22,865 nt of DNA from an uncultured Collinsella sp. Its GTDB lineage: Bacteria; Actinomycetota; Coriobacteriia; Coriobacteriales; Coriobacteriaceae. This document shows, piece by piece, positions 1-6,253 of this stretch (position 1 is the stretch's first letter; each line of letters opens with the position of its first letter). A program made the translations under genes and the position numbers. The notes beneath the pieces were generated by a model. That model did no database searches and was not told the DNA's origin. It worked only from the letters and a program-made list of their open reading frames with translations. Location of the stretch: contig URIJ01000009.1 of NCBI GenBank assembly GCA_900547835.1, forward strand, positions 1 to 22,865. Reading direction: 5' to 3'.

Positions 1-9
1 ACTCCCACC

Positions 10-154
10 GGGAATCCGGGGGCGGGACGGGGACTTCTCTCCGGAACGTCCTCGGACATGCAAAGAGGCTCCGCATCGCGCTTCGCGCTGCGGAGCCTCT
101 TTGCGTCCTGCGGAATATTCCGGAGAGAAGTCCCCGTCCCGCCCCCGGATTCCC
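10..154. repeat. Nested palindromic element, 37-bp perfect arms
   Basis: Bases 10-46 and 118-154 are perfect inverted copies of each other (37 bp; inner end of the left arm TCTCTCCGGAA, inner end of the right arm TTCCGGAGAGA). Inside lies a second perfect 16-bp inverted repeat, 60-75 (GCAAAGAGGCTCCGCA) against 89-104, capped by a CGCG-CTT-CGCG mini-hairpin. The six bases CGTCCT occur directly repeated at 47-52 and 104-109, flanking the inner hairpin. Neither hairpin is followed by a clear T-tract, so a plain intrinsic terminator is not the best reading, although the inner stem is terminator-sized. No ORF is contained. It may be an intergenic palindromic repeat (MITE or REP type) with a second hairpin inserted in it; that is inference. 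Confidence 0.8.
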
Positions 155-321
155 TGCGTTTACGGCCTTGAGGTCGGCGAGGGCGGAGATCGTGGCTGAT
201 GGGGATACGTGTCCCGGTCGCTGTTTCGCGGCTTTGCCGCGAAAGGCGTGTCACTTTGGGATGGGTGGGGAGCGTGGTTGTTGCGGCAACTGATCCCCAC
301 CATAAATTACCCTCGGCATAC
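155..321. other. Non-coding stretch with two hairpins
   Basis: I see no credible gene here. A 9-bp perfect inverted repeat, TTTCGCGGC (224-232) with loop TTT and GCCGCGAAA (236-244), and an 8-bp one, GGTGGGGA (264-271) with TCCCCACC (294-301) enclosing GTTG/CAAC (277-280/287-290), are present. Neither has a T-tract on either strand. Overlapping short reading frames have no recognisable product and run into the riboswitch. Confidence 0.5.
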
Positions 322-349
322 TTGCGCGAACGATTGCTCGTGCTACACT
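322..349 (+). promoter_or_regulatory. Putative promoter of the riboflavin uptake operon
   Basis: TTGCGC (322-327) and TACACT (344-349) are separated by 16 bases. The TG at 341-342 makes an extended -10 (TGCTACACT). The predicted start of transcription, about 355-357, falls right at the 5' end of the FMN aptamer, which supports the call. Confidence 0.6.
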
Positions 350-357
350 TGCAATTG

Positions 358-544
358 CTGTTTCAGGGCGGGGTGGAATTCCCCACTGGCGGTAAATCGG
401 GCGGTGCCAAAGGGGCGCCGTGGAGCAGGCGAGGTGCCTGCGACTGAGCCGATGAGTCCGCGACCCGAGCGTGTGTTGGTTCGCATGCCGGCTGAACTGG
501 TGAGATCCCAGTACCAACGGTTAGAGTCCGGATGAAAGAGGCAG
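358..544 (+). promoter_or_regulatory. FMN riboswitch (RFN element)
   Basis: The conserved RFN core is readable in order: CAGGGCGGGGTGGAATTCCC and CACTGGCGGTAAATC in the 5' half, GAGTCCGCGACCCGAG in the middle, CCGGCTGAACTGGTGAGATC and GTACCAACGGTTAGAGTCCG, then GATGAAAGAGG at the 3' end. The closing helix P1 can be drawn as CTGTTT (358-363) with AGGCAG (539-544), including two G-U pairs. There is no room for a terminator or anti-terminator before the ribU start. The last two bases of P1 are also the first two of the ribU Shine-Dalgarno sequence, so FMN binding probably blocks translation directly. The downstream gene is a riboflavin transporter, as expected for this riboswitch class. Confidence 0.95.
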
Positions 545-550
545 GTGATC
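543..550 (+). promoter_or_regulatory. ribU ribosome-binding site overlapping riboswitch P1
   Basis: AGGTGATC is an exact complement of part of the 16S rRNA 3' end and lies 2 bases before ATG 553 (core AGGTG ends 5 bases before it). It decides the start: the in-frame ATG at 532 lies inside the conserved GGATGA of the aptamer and has no ribosome-binding site of its own. Confidence 0.75.
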
Positions 551-552
551 TT

Positions 553-1143
553 ATGTCTGAACAGTCGCAGCATATCCATTTTGAGAACACGAATAGGTGG
601 AGCACCAAACAGCTCGTTACCATGGCGCTGATGTGCGCCTTGGGCGCCCTGTTTATGTACGTGCAGCTGCCCATCCTTCCTTCGGCGCCGTTTTTGACGT
701 ATGACCCGTCGCTGGTGCCGGCGATGGTGTGCGGGTTTGCGTATGGTCCCGGCGCCGGTACCGCTGTTGCCGCTATGGCAATCGTTATCCATGCGCTCAC
801 CACGGGTGACTGGGTCGGCGCGCTTATGAACCTGGTTGCCACGCTGGGTTACATTCTGCCCGCGGCTATCGTTTACCAGAAGATGCACACCTATAAGGGT
901 GCCGTGATTGGCCTGGTGCTCGGCGTCATTGCCGCTACAGCGCTGTCTATGGTCGCAAACCTTACCATTGGCGTATGGTTCTGGTATGGCTCGGTCGATG
1001 TGATCGCCCCGCTCATGATTCCTGCCGTGCTGCCGTTCAACCTTATCAAGACCGTGCTTAACTCGGTATTGACGCTTGCAGTGTACAAGGCGGTCTCCAA
1101 CCTCATCACGCCTAAAAAGGACCAGGTCAAAGGCCGCGCATGA
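553..1143 (+). CDS. ribU: Riboflavin ECF transporter substrate-binding subunit RibU
   Basis: This is the membrane S component that binds riboflavin and, with the ECF module encoded next, imports it. The product is 196 residues, usual for RibU, and highly hydrophobic. About five to six membrane segments can be drawn, starting at LVTMALMCALGALFMYVQL, which has the small-residue spacing (ALxxALGAL) S components use to dock on EcfT. The loop with FLTYDPSLVP and GPGAGT fits RibU-type folds. Start chosen at 553 because of its ribosome-binding site (see 543-550); an ATG 21 bases upstream lies inside the riboswitch. The stop overlaps the next start (ATGA at 1140-1143), so translation of the operon is probably coupled. 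The FMN riboswitch directly upstream is the main reason to assign riboflavin rather than another vitamin; the sequence alone would support only a generic ECF S component. Confidence 0.92.
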   Translation: MSEQSQHIHFENTNRWSTKQLVTMALMCALGALFMYVQLPILPSAPFLTYDPSLVPAMVCGFAYGPGAGTAVAAMAIVIHALTTGDWVGALMNLVATLGYILPAAIVYQKMHTYKGAVIGLVLGVIAATALSMVANLTIGVWFWYGSVDVIAPLMIPAVLPFNLIKTVLNSVLTLAVYKAVSNLITPKKDQVKGRA

Positions 1144-3044
1144 TTGAGTGTCGGGGCGTTTCCTTTAGCTATGACGGTGCCGTGTCGGCACTCGACGGTG
1201 TCGATCTGAACATCGAGGACGGGGAGTTTTTCTGCATCCTCGGTGGCAATGGGTCGGGCAAGTCGACGTTTGCCAAGCATCTGAATGCACTGTTGCAGCC
1301 CGATGCGGGCACGGTACGCATCAACGGCATGGATGCGTCCGACCCCGAGCTGGTCTACGACATTCGTTCGACCGCGGGCATGGTATTCCAGAATCCCGAC
1401 GACCAGCTGGTGGCAACGCTTGTCGAAGATGACGTTGCGTTCGGTCCCGAAAACCTTGGCGTGCCATCGGCGCAAATTGCGCAGCGCGTACGCGAGGCGC
1501 TGAAGGGTGTGGGCCTGGTGGGCTTTGAGCGCCACGAGACCCACGCGCTTTCGGGTGGCCAAAAGCAGCGCGTGGCGCTTGCCGGCGTGCTCGCCATGGA
1601 GCCGCGCGTTCTCATTTTGGATGAGGCTTCCTCGATGCTTGATCCGCGTGGGCGCAAGGGCCTCATGAAGGCTTGCCGCGCGTTGCACGATCGCGGCATG
1701 ACCATCGTGATGATTACGCACTTTATGGAAGAGGCCGCCGAGGCCGATCGTGTCGCGGTATTTCGGGCGGGGCGCGTTGCCATGCTCGGTACGCCCGAGG
1801 AGATTCTGACGCGGGCAGATGAGCTCGCGGAGCTCAACCTGGATATGCCGGCGTCGTGCTGCTTGGGCACGGCGCTTCGTGCGAAGGGCGTGCCCGTTCA
1901 TGCGCAGGTGCGCGAGGCGGATATGGTCGCCGAGATTGCGCAGGTATATGCCGACCGGAGTGGGGAAGACACCGCAGGGCGGCCTTCCGCGTCCCAGTTG
2001 GAAATCGCTGACGGCACTGTTCCGGTAGACAACGAGGGCAACGCGTCGGAGCCCGTCATAGAGCTATCCCATGTTTCGTACAGTTATTCGCTCAGTCCGC
2101 GCGAGCGTCGCCGCTGGCATAAGCGCTCGGCCGTTGCGGGCAAATCGAGCAAACAGGCTCTCTGGGGAAACGACCCCAGCAGCCCGTGGGCGCTGCGCGA
2201 TGTATCGCTGACGGTGCGTCGCGGCGAGTTCCTGGGCTTGGCAGGTCATACCGGTTCGGGTAAGTCGACGCTGGTCCAGCATCTCAACGGTTTGATTCGT
2301 CCCCAGGAGGGAAGCGTTTGCGCGCTGGGGCTCGATCTGTCAAACAAGAAAGACGCCGCCGCGGTTAAGGCCAAGGTCGGCGTGGTGTTTCAATATCCCG
2401 AGCGTCAGCTGTTTGCCGAAACCGTGACGCAGGACGTGGCGTTTGGCCCGCACAACCTTGGCTTGCCGCAAGATGAAGTCGACCGTCGTGTCGAGTCATC
2501 GCTCTCACGCGTGGGCCTCGACCTTTCCACGGTCGGCGACAAGAGCCCCTTTGAGCTTTCGGGCGGTCAACAACGGCGCGTGGCATTCGCCGGCGTGCTT
2601 GCCATGGAGCCCGAGGTCCTGGTGCTCGATGAACCCATGGCGGGGCTCGATCCGGCTGCGCGCAGGGATTTCCTAGGGCTCATCGATCGACTCCATTGCG
2701 AGGGCCTGACCGTTGTCATGGTTTCGCACAGCATGGATGACCTGGCAAATTGTTGTGACCGTATCGTTGTGATGAACGAGGGCGCGGTGTTTGCCGAGGG
2801 AACGCCCGTGCAGGTGTTTGCGCATGCCGATGAGCTCAAGTCGATCGGCTTGGGCGTTCCCGCCGCCCAGCGTATGGCGCTGGCGCTTACGGAGGCGGGC
2901 GTGCCGCTGCGTCGCGGCGGGCTCTATACGGTTGAGTCGTTGGCCGACGAGTTGGCAAATTTGCTGATCGGTCGCTCAGACGGTTCTTCTAACGTCTCGG
3001 ACATTGCTAAATCCAAGACGGTCGCGCGAGAGGAGGGCTGCTGA
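1140..3044 (+). CDS. Fused ECF transporter ATPase EcfA1-EcfA2
   Basis: The 634-residue cytoplasmic protein contains two complete ABC ATPase domains that power the ECF importer. Domain 1 has Walker A GGNGSGKS (35-42), signature LSGGQ (137-141), and Walker B LILDEA (158-163) followed by SSMLDP and a switch histidine in MITHFMEE. The DEASSMLDP form is typical of EcfA1. Domain 2 has Walker A GHTGSGKS (369-376), LSGGQ (473-477), LVLDEP (494-499) with MAGLDP, and MVSHSMDD, typical of EcfA2. A linker of roughly 70 residues lies around 260-330, and a basic segment ERRRWHKR lies near the start of domain 2. In most bacteria these are two separate genes of about 280 codons; here they form one chain with every catalytic motif intact in both halves. 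It overlaps ribU by 4 bases and ecfT by 1 base. Confidence 0.93.
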   Translation: MIECRGVSFSYDGAVSALDGVDLNIEDGEFFCILGGNGSGKSTFAKHLNALLQPDAGTVRINGMDASDPELVYDIRSTAGMVFQNPDDQLVATLVEDDVAFGPENLGVPSAQIAQRVREALKGVGLVGFERHETHALSGGQKQRVALAGVLAMEPRVLILDEASSMLDPRGRKGLMKACRALHDRGMTIVMITHFMEEAAEADRVAVFRAGRVAMLGTPEEILTRADELAELNLDMPASCCLGTALRAKGVPVHAQVREADMVAEIAQVYADRSGEDTAGRPSASQLEIADGTVPVDNEGNASEPVIELSHVSYSYSLSPRERRRWHKRSAVAGKSSKQALWGNDPSSPWALRDVSLTVRRGEFLGLAGHTGSGKSTLVQHLNGLIRPQEGSVCALGLDLSNKKDAAAVKAKVGVVFQYPERQLFAETVTQDVAFGPHNLGLPQDEVDRRVESSLSRVGLDLSTVGDKSPFELSGGQQRRVAFAGVLAMEPEVLVLDEPMAGLDPAARRDFLGLIDRLHCEGLTVVMVSHSMDDLANCCDRIVVMNEGAVFAEGTPVQVFAHADELKSIGLGVPAAQRMALALTEAGVPLRRGGLYTVESLADELANLLIGRSDGSSNVSDIAKSKTVAREEGC

Positions 3045-3844
3045 TGGAGGCGTTTTCGTTTGGTAGTTACTATCCCGGCGATAGTGCAATCCACCGCCTG
3101 GACCCGCGAACCAAGTTGCTCTTGGGCTTTGTGTTTCTGATCACGACGCTCACAGTCAGCAGCTTCCGCGGACTGGCCCCGGTCGCAATCTTCGTTGTCC
3201 TGATCTATGCCGTGTCCCGGGTGCCGTTGCGCCGGGTCCTATCATCGATGGCGCCGCTGCTGGCAATCGTCGTCGTGGTCGCGGTGCTCAACTTGTTTAC
3301 CGATCAGAGTGGGCGCATCTTGTGGCAGCTCGGTTTTCTGCAGATAAGCGAGGGCTCACTGCGTTCTGCCGCCTTTATGGCGTGCCGCCTGACCTTGATG
3401 ATGGCCGGTATGAGCGCCATCACGCTCACCACACCGACGCTCGACCTCACCGCGGGCTTCGAGCGCCTGCTCGCGCCGTTTGCGCGTGTGGGGCTCCCTG
3501 CGCACGAGCTCGGCATGATCATGGGCATCGCGCTGCGCTTTATGCCGCAGTTTGCCACCGAGATGAAGCAGACGGCCGATGCGCAGGCAAGCCGTGGTGC
3601 ACGCGTAACGGGTGGCCCGCTCGGCGGCGTGCGTATGCTCGGCAGTGTGGCGATTCCACTGTTCACGGGCGTGTTCCGTCATGCCGAGACGTTGTCTGCT
3701 GCCATGGATGCACGCTGCTATCACGGCGAACAGGGCCGCACGCGTCTGCATGCGCTTGCATTTGGCCGCGGCGATGCGTTGGCTGCGGTGGTGACGGCGC
3801 TGCTGCTCATCTGCGTCATCGGCATCAATCTTCAACTTGTTTAG
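3044..3844 (+). CDS. ecfT: ECF transporter transmembrane subunit EcfT
   Basis: This integral membrane scaffold couples the two ATPase domains to RibU. The 266-residue product begins with the family-typical SAIHRLDPRTKLLLGFVF, followed by several hydrophobic segments (FRGLAPVAIFVVLIYAVS, LLAIVVVVAVLNLF, and a C-terminal ALAAVVTALLLICVIGI). The cytoplasmic coupling region carries the A-R-G type motif QASRGARVTGG (about residues 184-194), and a second AMDARCY follows; these helices contact the ATPases. It starts on the last base of the upstream stop (TGATG, 3042-3046), so it is the third gene of the ribU operon. No strong terminator is visible after it, and the next gene follows after 30 bases with its own ribosome-binding site. 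Confidence 0.92.
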   Translation: MEAFSFGSYYPGDSAIHRLDPRTKLLLGFVFLITTLTVSSFRGLAPVAIFVVLIYAVSRVPLRRVLSSMAPLLAIVVVVAVLNLFTDQSGRILWQLGFLQISEGSLRSAAFMACRLTLMMAGMSAITLTTPTLDLTAGFERLLAPFARVGLPAHELGMIMGIALRFMPQFATEMKQTADAQASRGARVTGGPLGGVRMLGSVAIPLFTGVFRHAETLSAAMDARCYHGEQGRTRLHALAFGRGDALAAVVTALLLICVIGINLQLV

Positions 3845-3874
3845 GCGCGATTCGAGCGCAAGAAAGGGGTCCCT

Positions 3875-4321
3875 ATGACCGACAACGACCGCACGGCTCA
3901 GCTTGAGCGCGCCTGTTCGTATCTCAGGCGCATTCCGGCGTGGTATCTGGCCACGACCGATGTGACCGACGGGCATCAGCCTCGCGTGAGGCCGTTTTCG
4001 TTTGCCATGGTCGATGACGGTAAGCTGTGGTTTTGCACGTCGCGCGACAAGGATGTGTGGGCGGAGCTGAGTGCGAATCCCAAGTTTGAGCTCTCGGGCT
4101 GGAAGCCGGGGGAATGTTGGATCGTGTTGACCGGCGAGGCCGCACTTGAGGACGACGCGGTTGCGAGCGACAAGGTGCGTCAAGCGGGTTTTAAGCACAT
4201 GGTGGGCATTGGCGAGCAACACGATAGTGCCAACGACGGCCGCCTTGCGTTTTTCTCGGTCCGCAATATCGTCGCCCGCTTCTGTGATATCGACGGCAGC
4301 GAGGAGCGCCTGGAGCTCTAG
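3875..4321 (+). CDS. Pyridoxamine 5'-phosphate oxidase-like FMN-binding protein, copy 1
   Basis: The 148-residue soluble protein has the split beta-barrel fold of the pyridoxamine 5'-phosphate oxidase-like family, whose members usually bind FMN (sometimes F420 or heme). Visible family features are IPAWYLATTD, PRVRPFSFAMVDDGKLWFCT, the strand pattern DVWAELSANPKFEL, and a C-terminal FFSVRN. The arginines in RVRPF and the T/S-rich strand after KLWF are where family members hold the flavin phosphate. The substrate is unknown and I do not propose a role in vitamin B6 synthesis. AAGGGG (3864-3869) sits 5 bases before the ATG. The next gene is a clear paralogue. Its position behind a riboflavin importer fits a flavin-dependent protein, but it is outside the tightly overlapping part of that operon. 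Confidence 0.82.
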   Translation: MTDNDRTAQLERACSYLRRIPAWYLATTDVTDGHQPRVRPFSFAMVDDGKLWFCTSRDKDVWAELSANPKFELSGWKPGECWIVLTGEAALEDDAVASDKVRQAGFKHMVGIGEQHDSANDGRLAFFSVRNIVARFCDIDGSEERLEL

Positions 4322-4372
4322 AGCGTCTCAAATTAACTACCCGTTCCAAATTGGCTAGTGGCAGGAGGACGC

Positions 4373-4783
4373 ATGGACGGATTGAATACGGTTTTGGAGT
4401 ATCTGACGTCGGTGCCGGCGTGGTACTTGGCGACGAGCGTGGACGGGCAGCCACATGTACGTCCGTTCTCGTTTGCACAGATTCAGGACGGTAAGCTGTG
4501 GTTTGTGACGGCGCGCACCAAAGACGTGTGGCAAGAGCTGCTGCAAAACCAGCGCTTTGAGGCCACGAGTTGGTGGCCGGGCCATGGCTGGCTCATCTTG
4601 CGCGGGCGTGCCGGCTTGGATGACCGGGCTTTAGGCGAAATGCGCGAAGCCGGGTGGAAGCATCTAGAGCACCTGGGCGAGCACTATGAGGGGCCTAACG
4701 ACCCCACGCTCGTCTTCTTTAGCGTGGAGGAACCCGAGGCCTTTATCTGCAATCACGACGAATGGGTGCCGGTCGAGCTCTAA
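4373..4783 (+). CDS. Pyridoxamine 5'-phosphate oxidase-like FMN-binding protein, copy 2
   Basis: The 136-residue paralogue of the preceding gene shares the blocks PAWYLAT, RPFSFAQIQDGKLWFVT (against RPFSFAMVDDGKLWFCT), KDVWQEL, the W-x-PG turn, and FFSVEEPEA. The two probably arose by tandem duplication. Start chosen at 4373 because AGGAGG (4363-4368) lies 4 bases upstream; the in-frame ATG at 4358 overlaps that region and has no ribosome-binding site. Copy 2 has shorter loops and an acidic C terminus ending WVPVEL. The function beyond probable flavin binding is not predictable from sequence. It is separated from copy 1 by 51 bases with no promoter I can name, so the two are likely co-transcribed. 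Confidence 0.8.
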   Translation: MDGLNTVLEYLTSVPAWYLATSVDGQPHVRPFSFAQIQDGKLWFVTARTKDVWQELLQNQRFEATSWWPGHGWLILRGRAGLDDRALGEMREAGWKHLEHLGEHYEGPNDPTLVFFSVEEPEAFICNHDEWVPVEL

Positions 4784-4826
4784 ACGAGTCTCTCAGCAAG
4801 CTTCGACAATTCAAATTCTCGCATAT

Positions 4827-4883
4827 AGCGGGCCCCACATTGCAACGTCACCGTAAGGTGCACTGGGTAATATGGGGCCCGCT
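4827..4883 (+). terminator. Branched hairpin after the flavoprotein pair
   Basis: AGCGGGCCCCA (4827-4837) and TGGGGCCCGCT (4873-4883) form a perfect 11-bp stem. The 35-base interior carries a second small stem, CACC-GTAA-GGTG (4849-4860). Only a weak T-rich tail (CCATTTGTC) follows, so termination is plausible but not certain. It separates the flavoprotein genes from the arginine promoter. Confidence 0.5.
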
Positions 4884-4926
4884 CCATTTGTCAATTCCTT
4901 CAAGCGAATGTGTCGGGAATGTTTCA

Positions 4927-4963
4927 ATGCATGAATATGCAAGCCATTTACGTATTCATGCAT
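4927..4963 (+). promoter_or_regulatory. Putative pair of ArgR-binding ARG boxes
   Basis: Box 1 is TGCAT-GAAT-ATGCA (4928-4941), a perfect dyad of the actinobacterial ARG-box style. Box 2 is TACGT-ATTC-ATGCA (4949-4962), with one conserved half. Their centres are 21 bp apart, two helical turns, which is the usual spacing of tandem ARG boxes bound by an ArgR hexamer. The outer sequences ATGCATGAATA (4927-4937) and TATTCATGCAT (4953-4963) are also perfect inverted copies. The site lies just upstream of the argC promoter. The ArgR assignment is inference from spacing, motif and target genes. Confidence 0.6.
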
Positions 4964-4970
4964 CTTTTGG

Positions 4971-4979
4971 TGCTAAAGT
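4971..4979 (+). promoter_or_regulatory. Putative extended -10 promoter of argCJBD
   Basis: TGCTAAAGT (TG at 4971-4972, hexamer TAAAGT 4974-4979) is an extended -10. No good -35 is present at standard distance; that position is occupied by the second putative ARG box, which fits repression by steric block. It lies about 70 bases before the argC start. Confidence 0.45.
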
Positions 4980-5048
4980 TTCAACCCACTTCATAACGAC
5001 CGCTGCGAAATGCGCATCGGTGCATAAATCGCAGACAAGGAGTCTGAT

Positions 5049-6119
5049 ATGTCTTTGAAGGTTGGAATCGTCGGCGCGGCTGGATATGCCGGAGCCGAGC
5101 TCATTCGCCTCGTGCTCGGTCATCCCGAGTTTGAACTTGTCGCCATTACGTCCAACGCCGATGCCGGCCAGCCGTTGTCTGCGGTGTACCCGAGCTTCAC
5201 CGGCGTAAGCGATCTTGTCTTCACGACGCATGATGCCCCCGAGCTCAAGAACTGCGACGCGGTCTTTTTGGCCGTGCCGCACACGGCTGCCATGGCACAG
5301 GTGCCCGCGCTGCTTGCATCGGGCGTCTCCTGCTTTGATCTTTCGGCCGACTACCGTCTGAACGACGCGTCCGTTTTTGAGGCTTGGTATGCCGCCGAGC
5401 ATACGAGCCCCGAGCTGCTCAAGACCCGTGCCTTCGGTCTGCCCGAGCTGTTCTGCCAGGACTTGGAGACCGCCGCATCCGACCATGCCGACGGCAAACC
5501 CGTGCTGGTCGCCTGCGCCGGTTGCTATCCCACCGCAACGAGCCTTGCCGCCGCGCCCGCCGTGCGCGCGGGCTGGGTGGCCGAGAACGGTCCCGTGATT
5601 GTCGATGCCATCAGCGGTGTGACGGGTGCCGGCAAGTCCTGCAACGCTCGTACGCATTTTTGCAGCGCCGACGAGAATTTGGAGGCCTACGGCGTGGGCA
5701 AGCATCGTCACACGCCCGAAATCGAGCAAATCCTTGGTCTAACAGATCGCGTCGTCTTTACCCCGCACCTGGCACCCCTCAAGCGTGGTCTGCTCTCTAC
5801 GGTAACGATGCCGCTTGCGCCGCAGGCTATCGATACCTTGATCCTTGAGGACGTTGTCGACTATTACAAGCAGTTCTACGCTGGACGCACCTTTGTGCGC
5901 GTGCTCGATGCCGGCCAGCAGCCCAAGACGGCTTCGGTCGTCGGCACCAACGCTGCCCAGATTGGCCTCGCGCTCAACAAGCGCGCGGGCGTGCTGGTGG
6001 CGACGGGCGCCATCGACAATCTGTGCAAGGGCGCTGCGGGCCAAGCGGTCCAGTGCGCCAATATCGTCTTTGGCTTTGACGAGCGACGAGGCTTGCCCAC
6101 AGTGGCGTGCCCGGTGTAG
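5049..6119 (+). CDS. argC: N-acetyl-gamma-glutamyl-phosphate reductase
   Basis: ArgC catalyses the third step of ornithine synthesis, NADPH-dependent reduction of N-acetylglutamyl phosphate to the semialdehyde, in the cytoplasm. The 356-residue product is slightly longer than the usual 340-350. The dinucleotide-binding turn is GIVGAAGYAGAEL (6-18). The catalytic cysteine is C159 in ACAGCYPTAT, and the conserved histidine region is GKHRHTPEIEQI. AAGGAG (5037-5042) lies 6 bases before the ATG. It is the first gene of argC-J-B-D, behind putative ARG boxes. An order starting with argC and argJ is common in Gram-positive bacteria, and argF, argG and argH must lie elsewhere, because nothing in the window encodes them. 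Confidence 0.96.
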   Translation: MSLKVGIVGAAGYAGAELIRLVLGHPEFELVAITSNADAGQPLSAVYPSFTGVSDLVFTTHDAPELKNCDAVFLAVPHTAAMAQVPALLASGVSCFDLSADYRLNDASVFEAWYAAEHTSPELLKTRAFGLPELFCQDLETAASDHADGKPVLVACAGCYPTATSLAAAPAVRAGWVAENGPVIVDAISGVTGAGKSCNARTHFCSADENLEAYGVGKHRHTPEIEQILGLTDRVVFTPHLAPLKRGLLSTVTMPLAPQAIDTLILEDVVDYYKQFYAGRTFVRVLDAGQQPKTASVVGTNAAQIGLALNKRAGVLVATGAIDNLCKGAAGQAVQCANIVFGFDERRGLPTVACPV

Positions 6120-6155
6120 CACATTCGATTGTTAACGATTTGGTAGTCGGGCATC

Positions 6156-6171
6156 GAGTGGGGCGCCACTC
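6156..6171 (+). other. Small hairpin in the argC-argJ gap
   Basis: GAGTGG-GGCG-CCACTC forms a perfect 6-bp stem in the 134-base gap between argC and argJ. The following CTTAAG is not a real T-tract. It could stabilise mRNA or attenuate the transcript; I see nothing else in this gap apart from the argJ ribosome-binding site AAGGAG at 6237-6242. Confidence 0.35.
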
Positions 6172-6253
6172 TTAAGCTGGTCTCATGATCACGACTGGCA
6201 TGGCGCACCAACCGATGTCCGTTTTTTGTTTGACATAAGGAGTCATAAAGACG

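Noticed and set aside
199..535. Short + strand reading frames before ribU
   Set aside because: They run through the FMN aptamer, have no ribosome-binding site and give low-complexity Arg/Gly/Pro-rich products.
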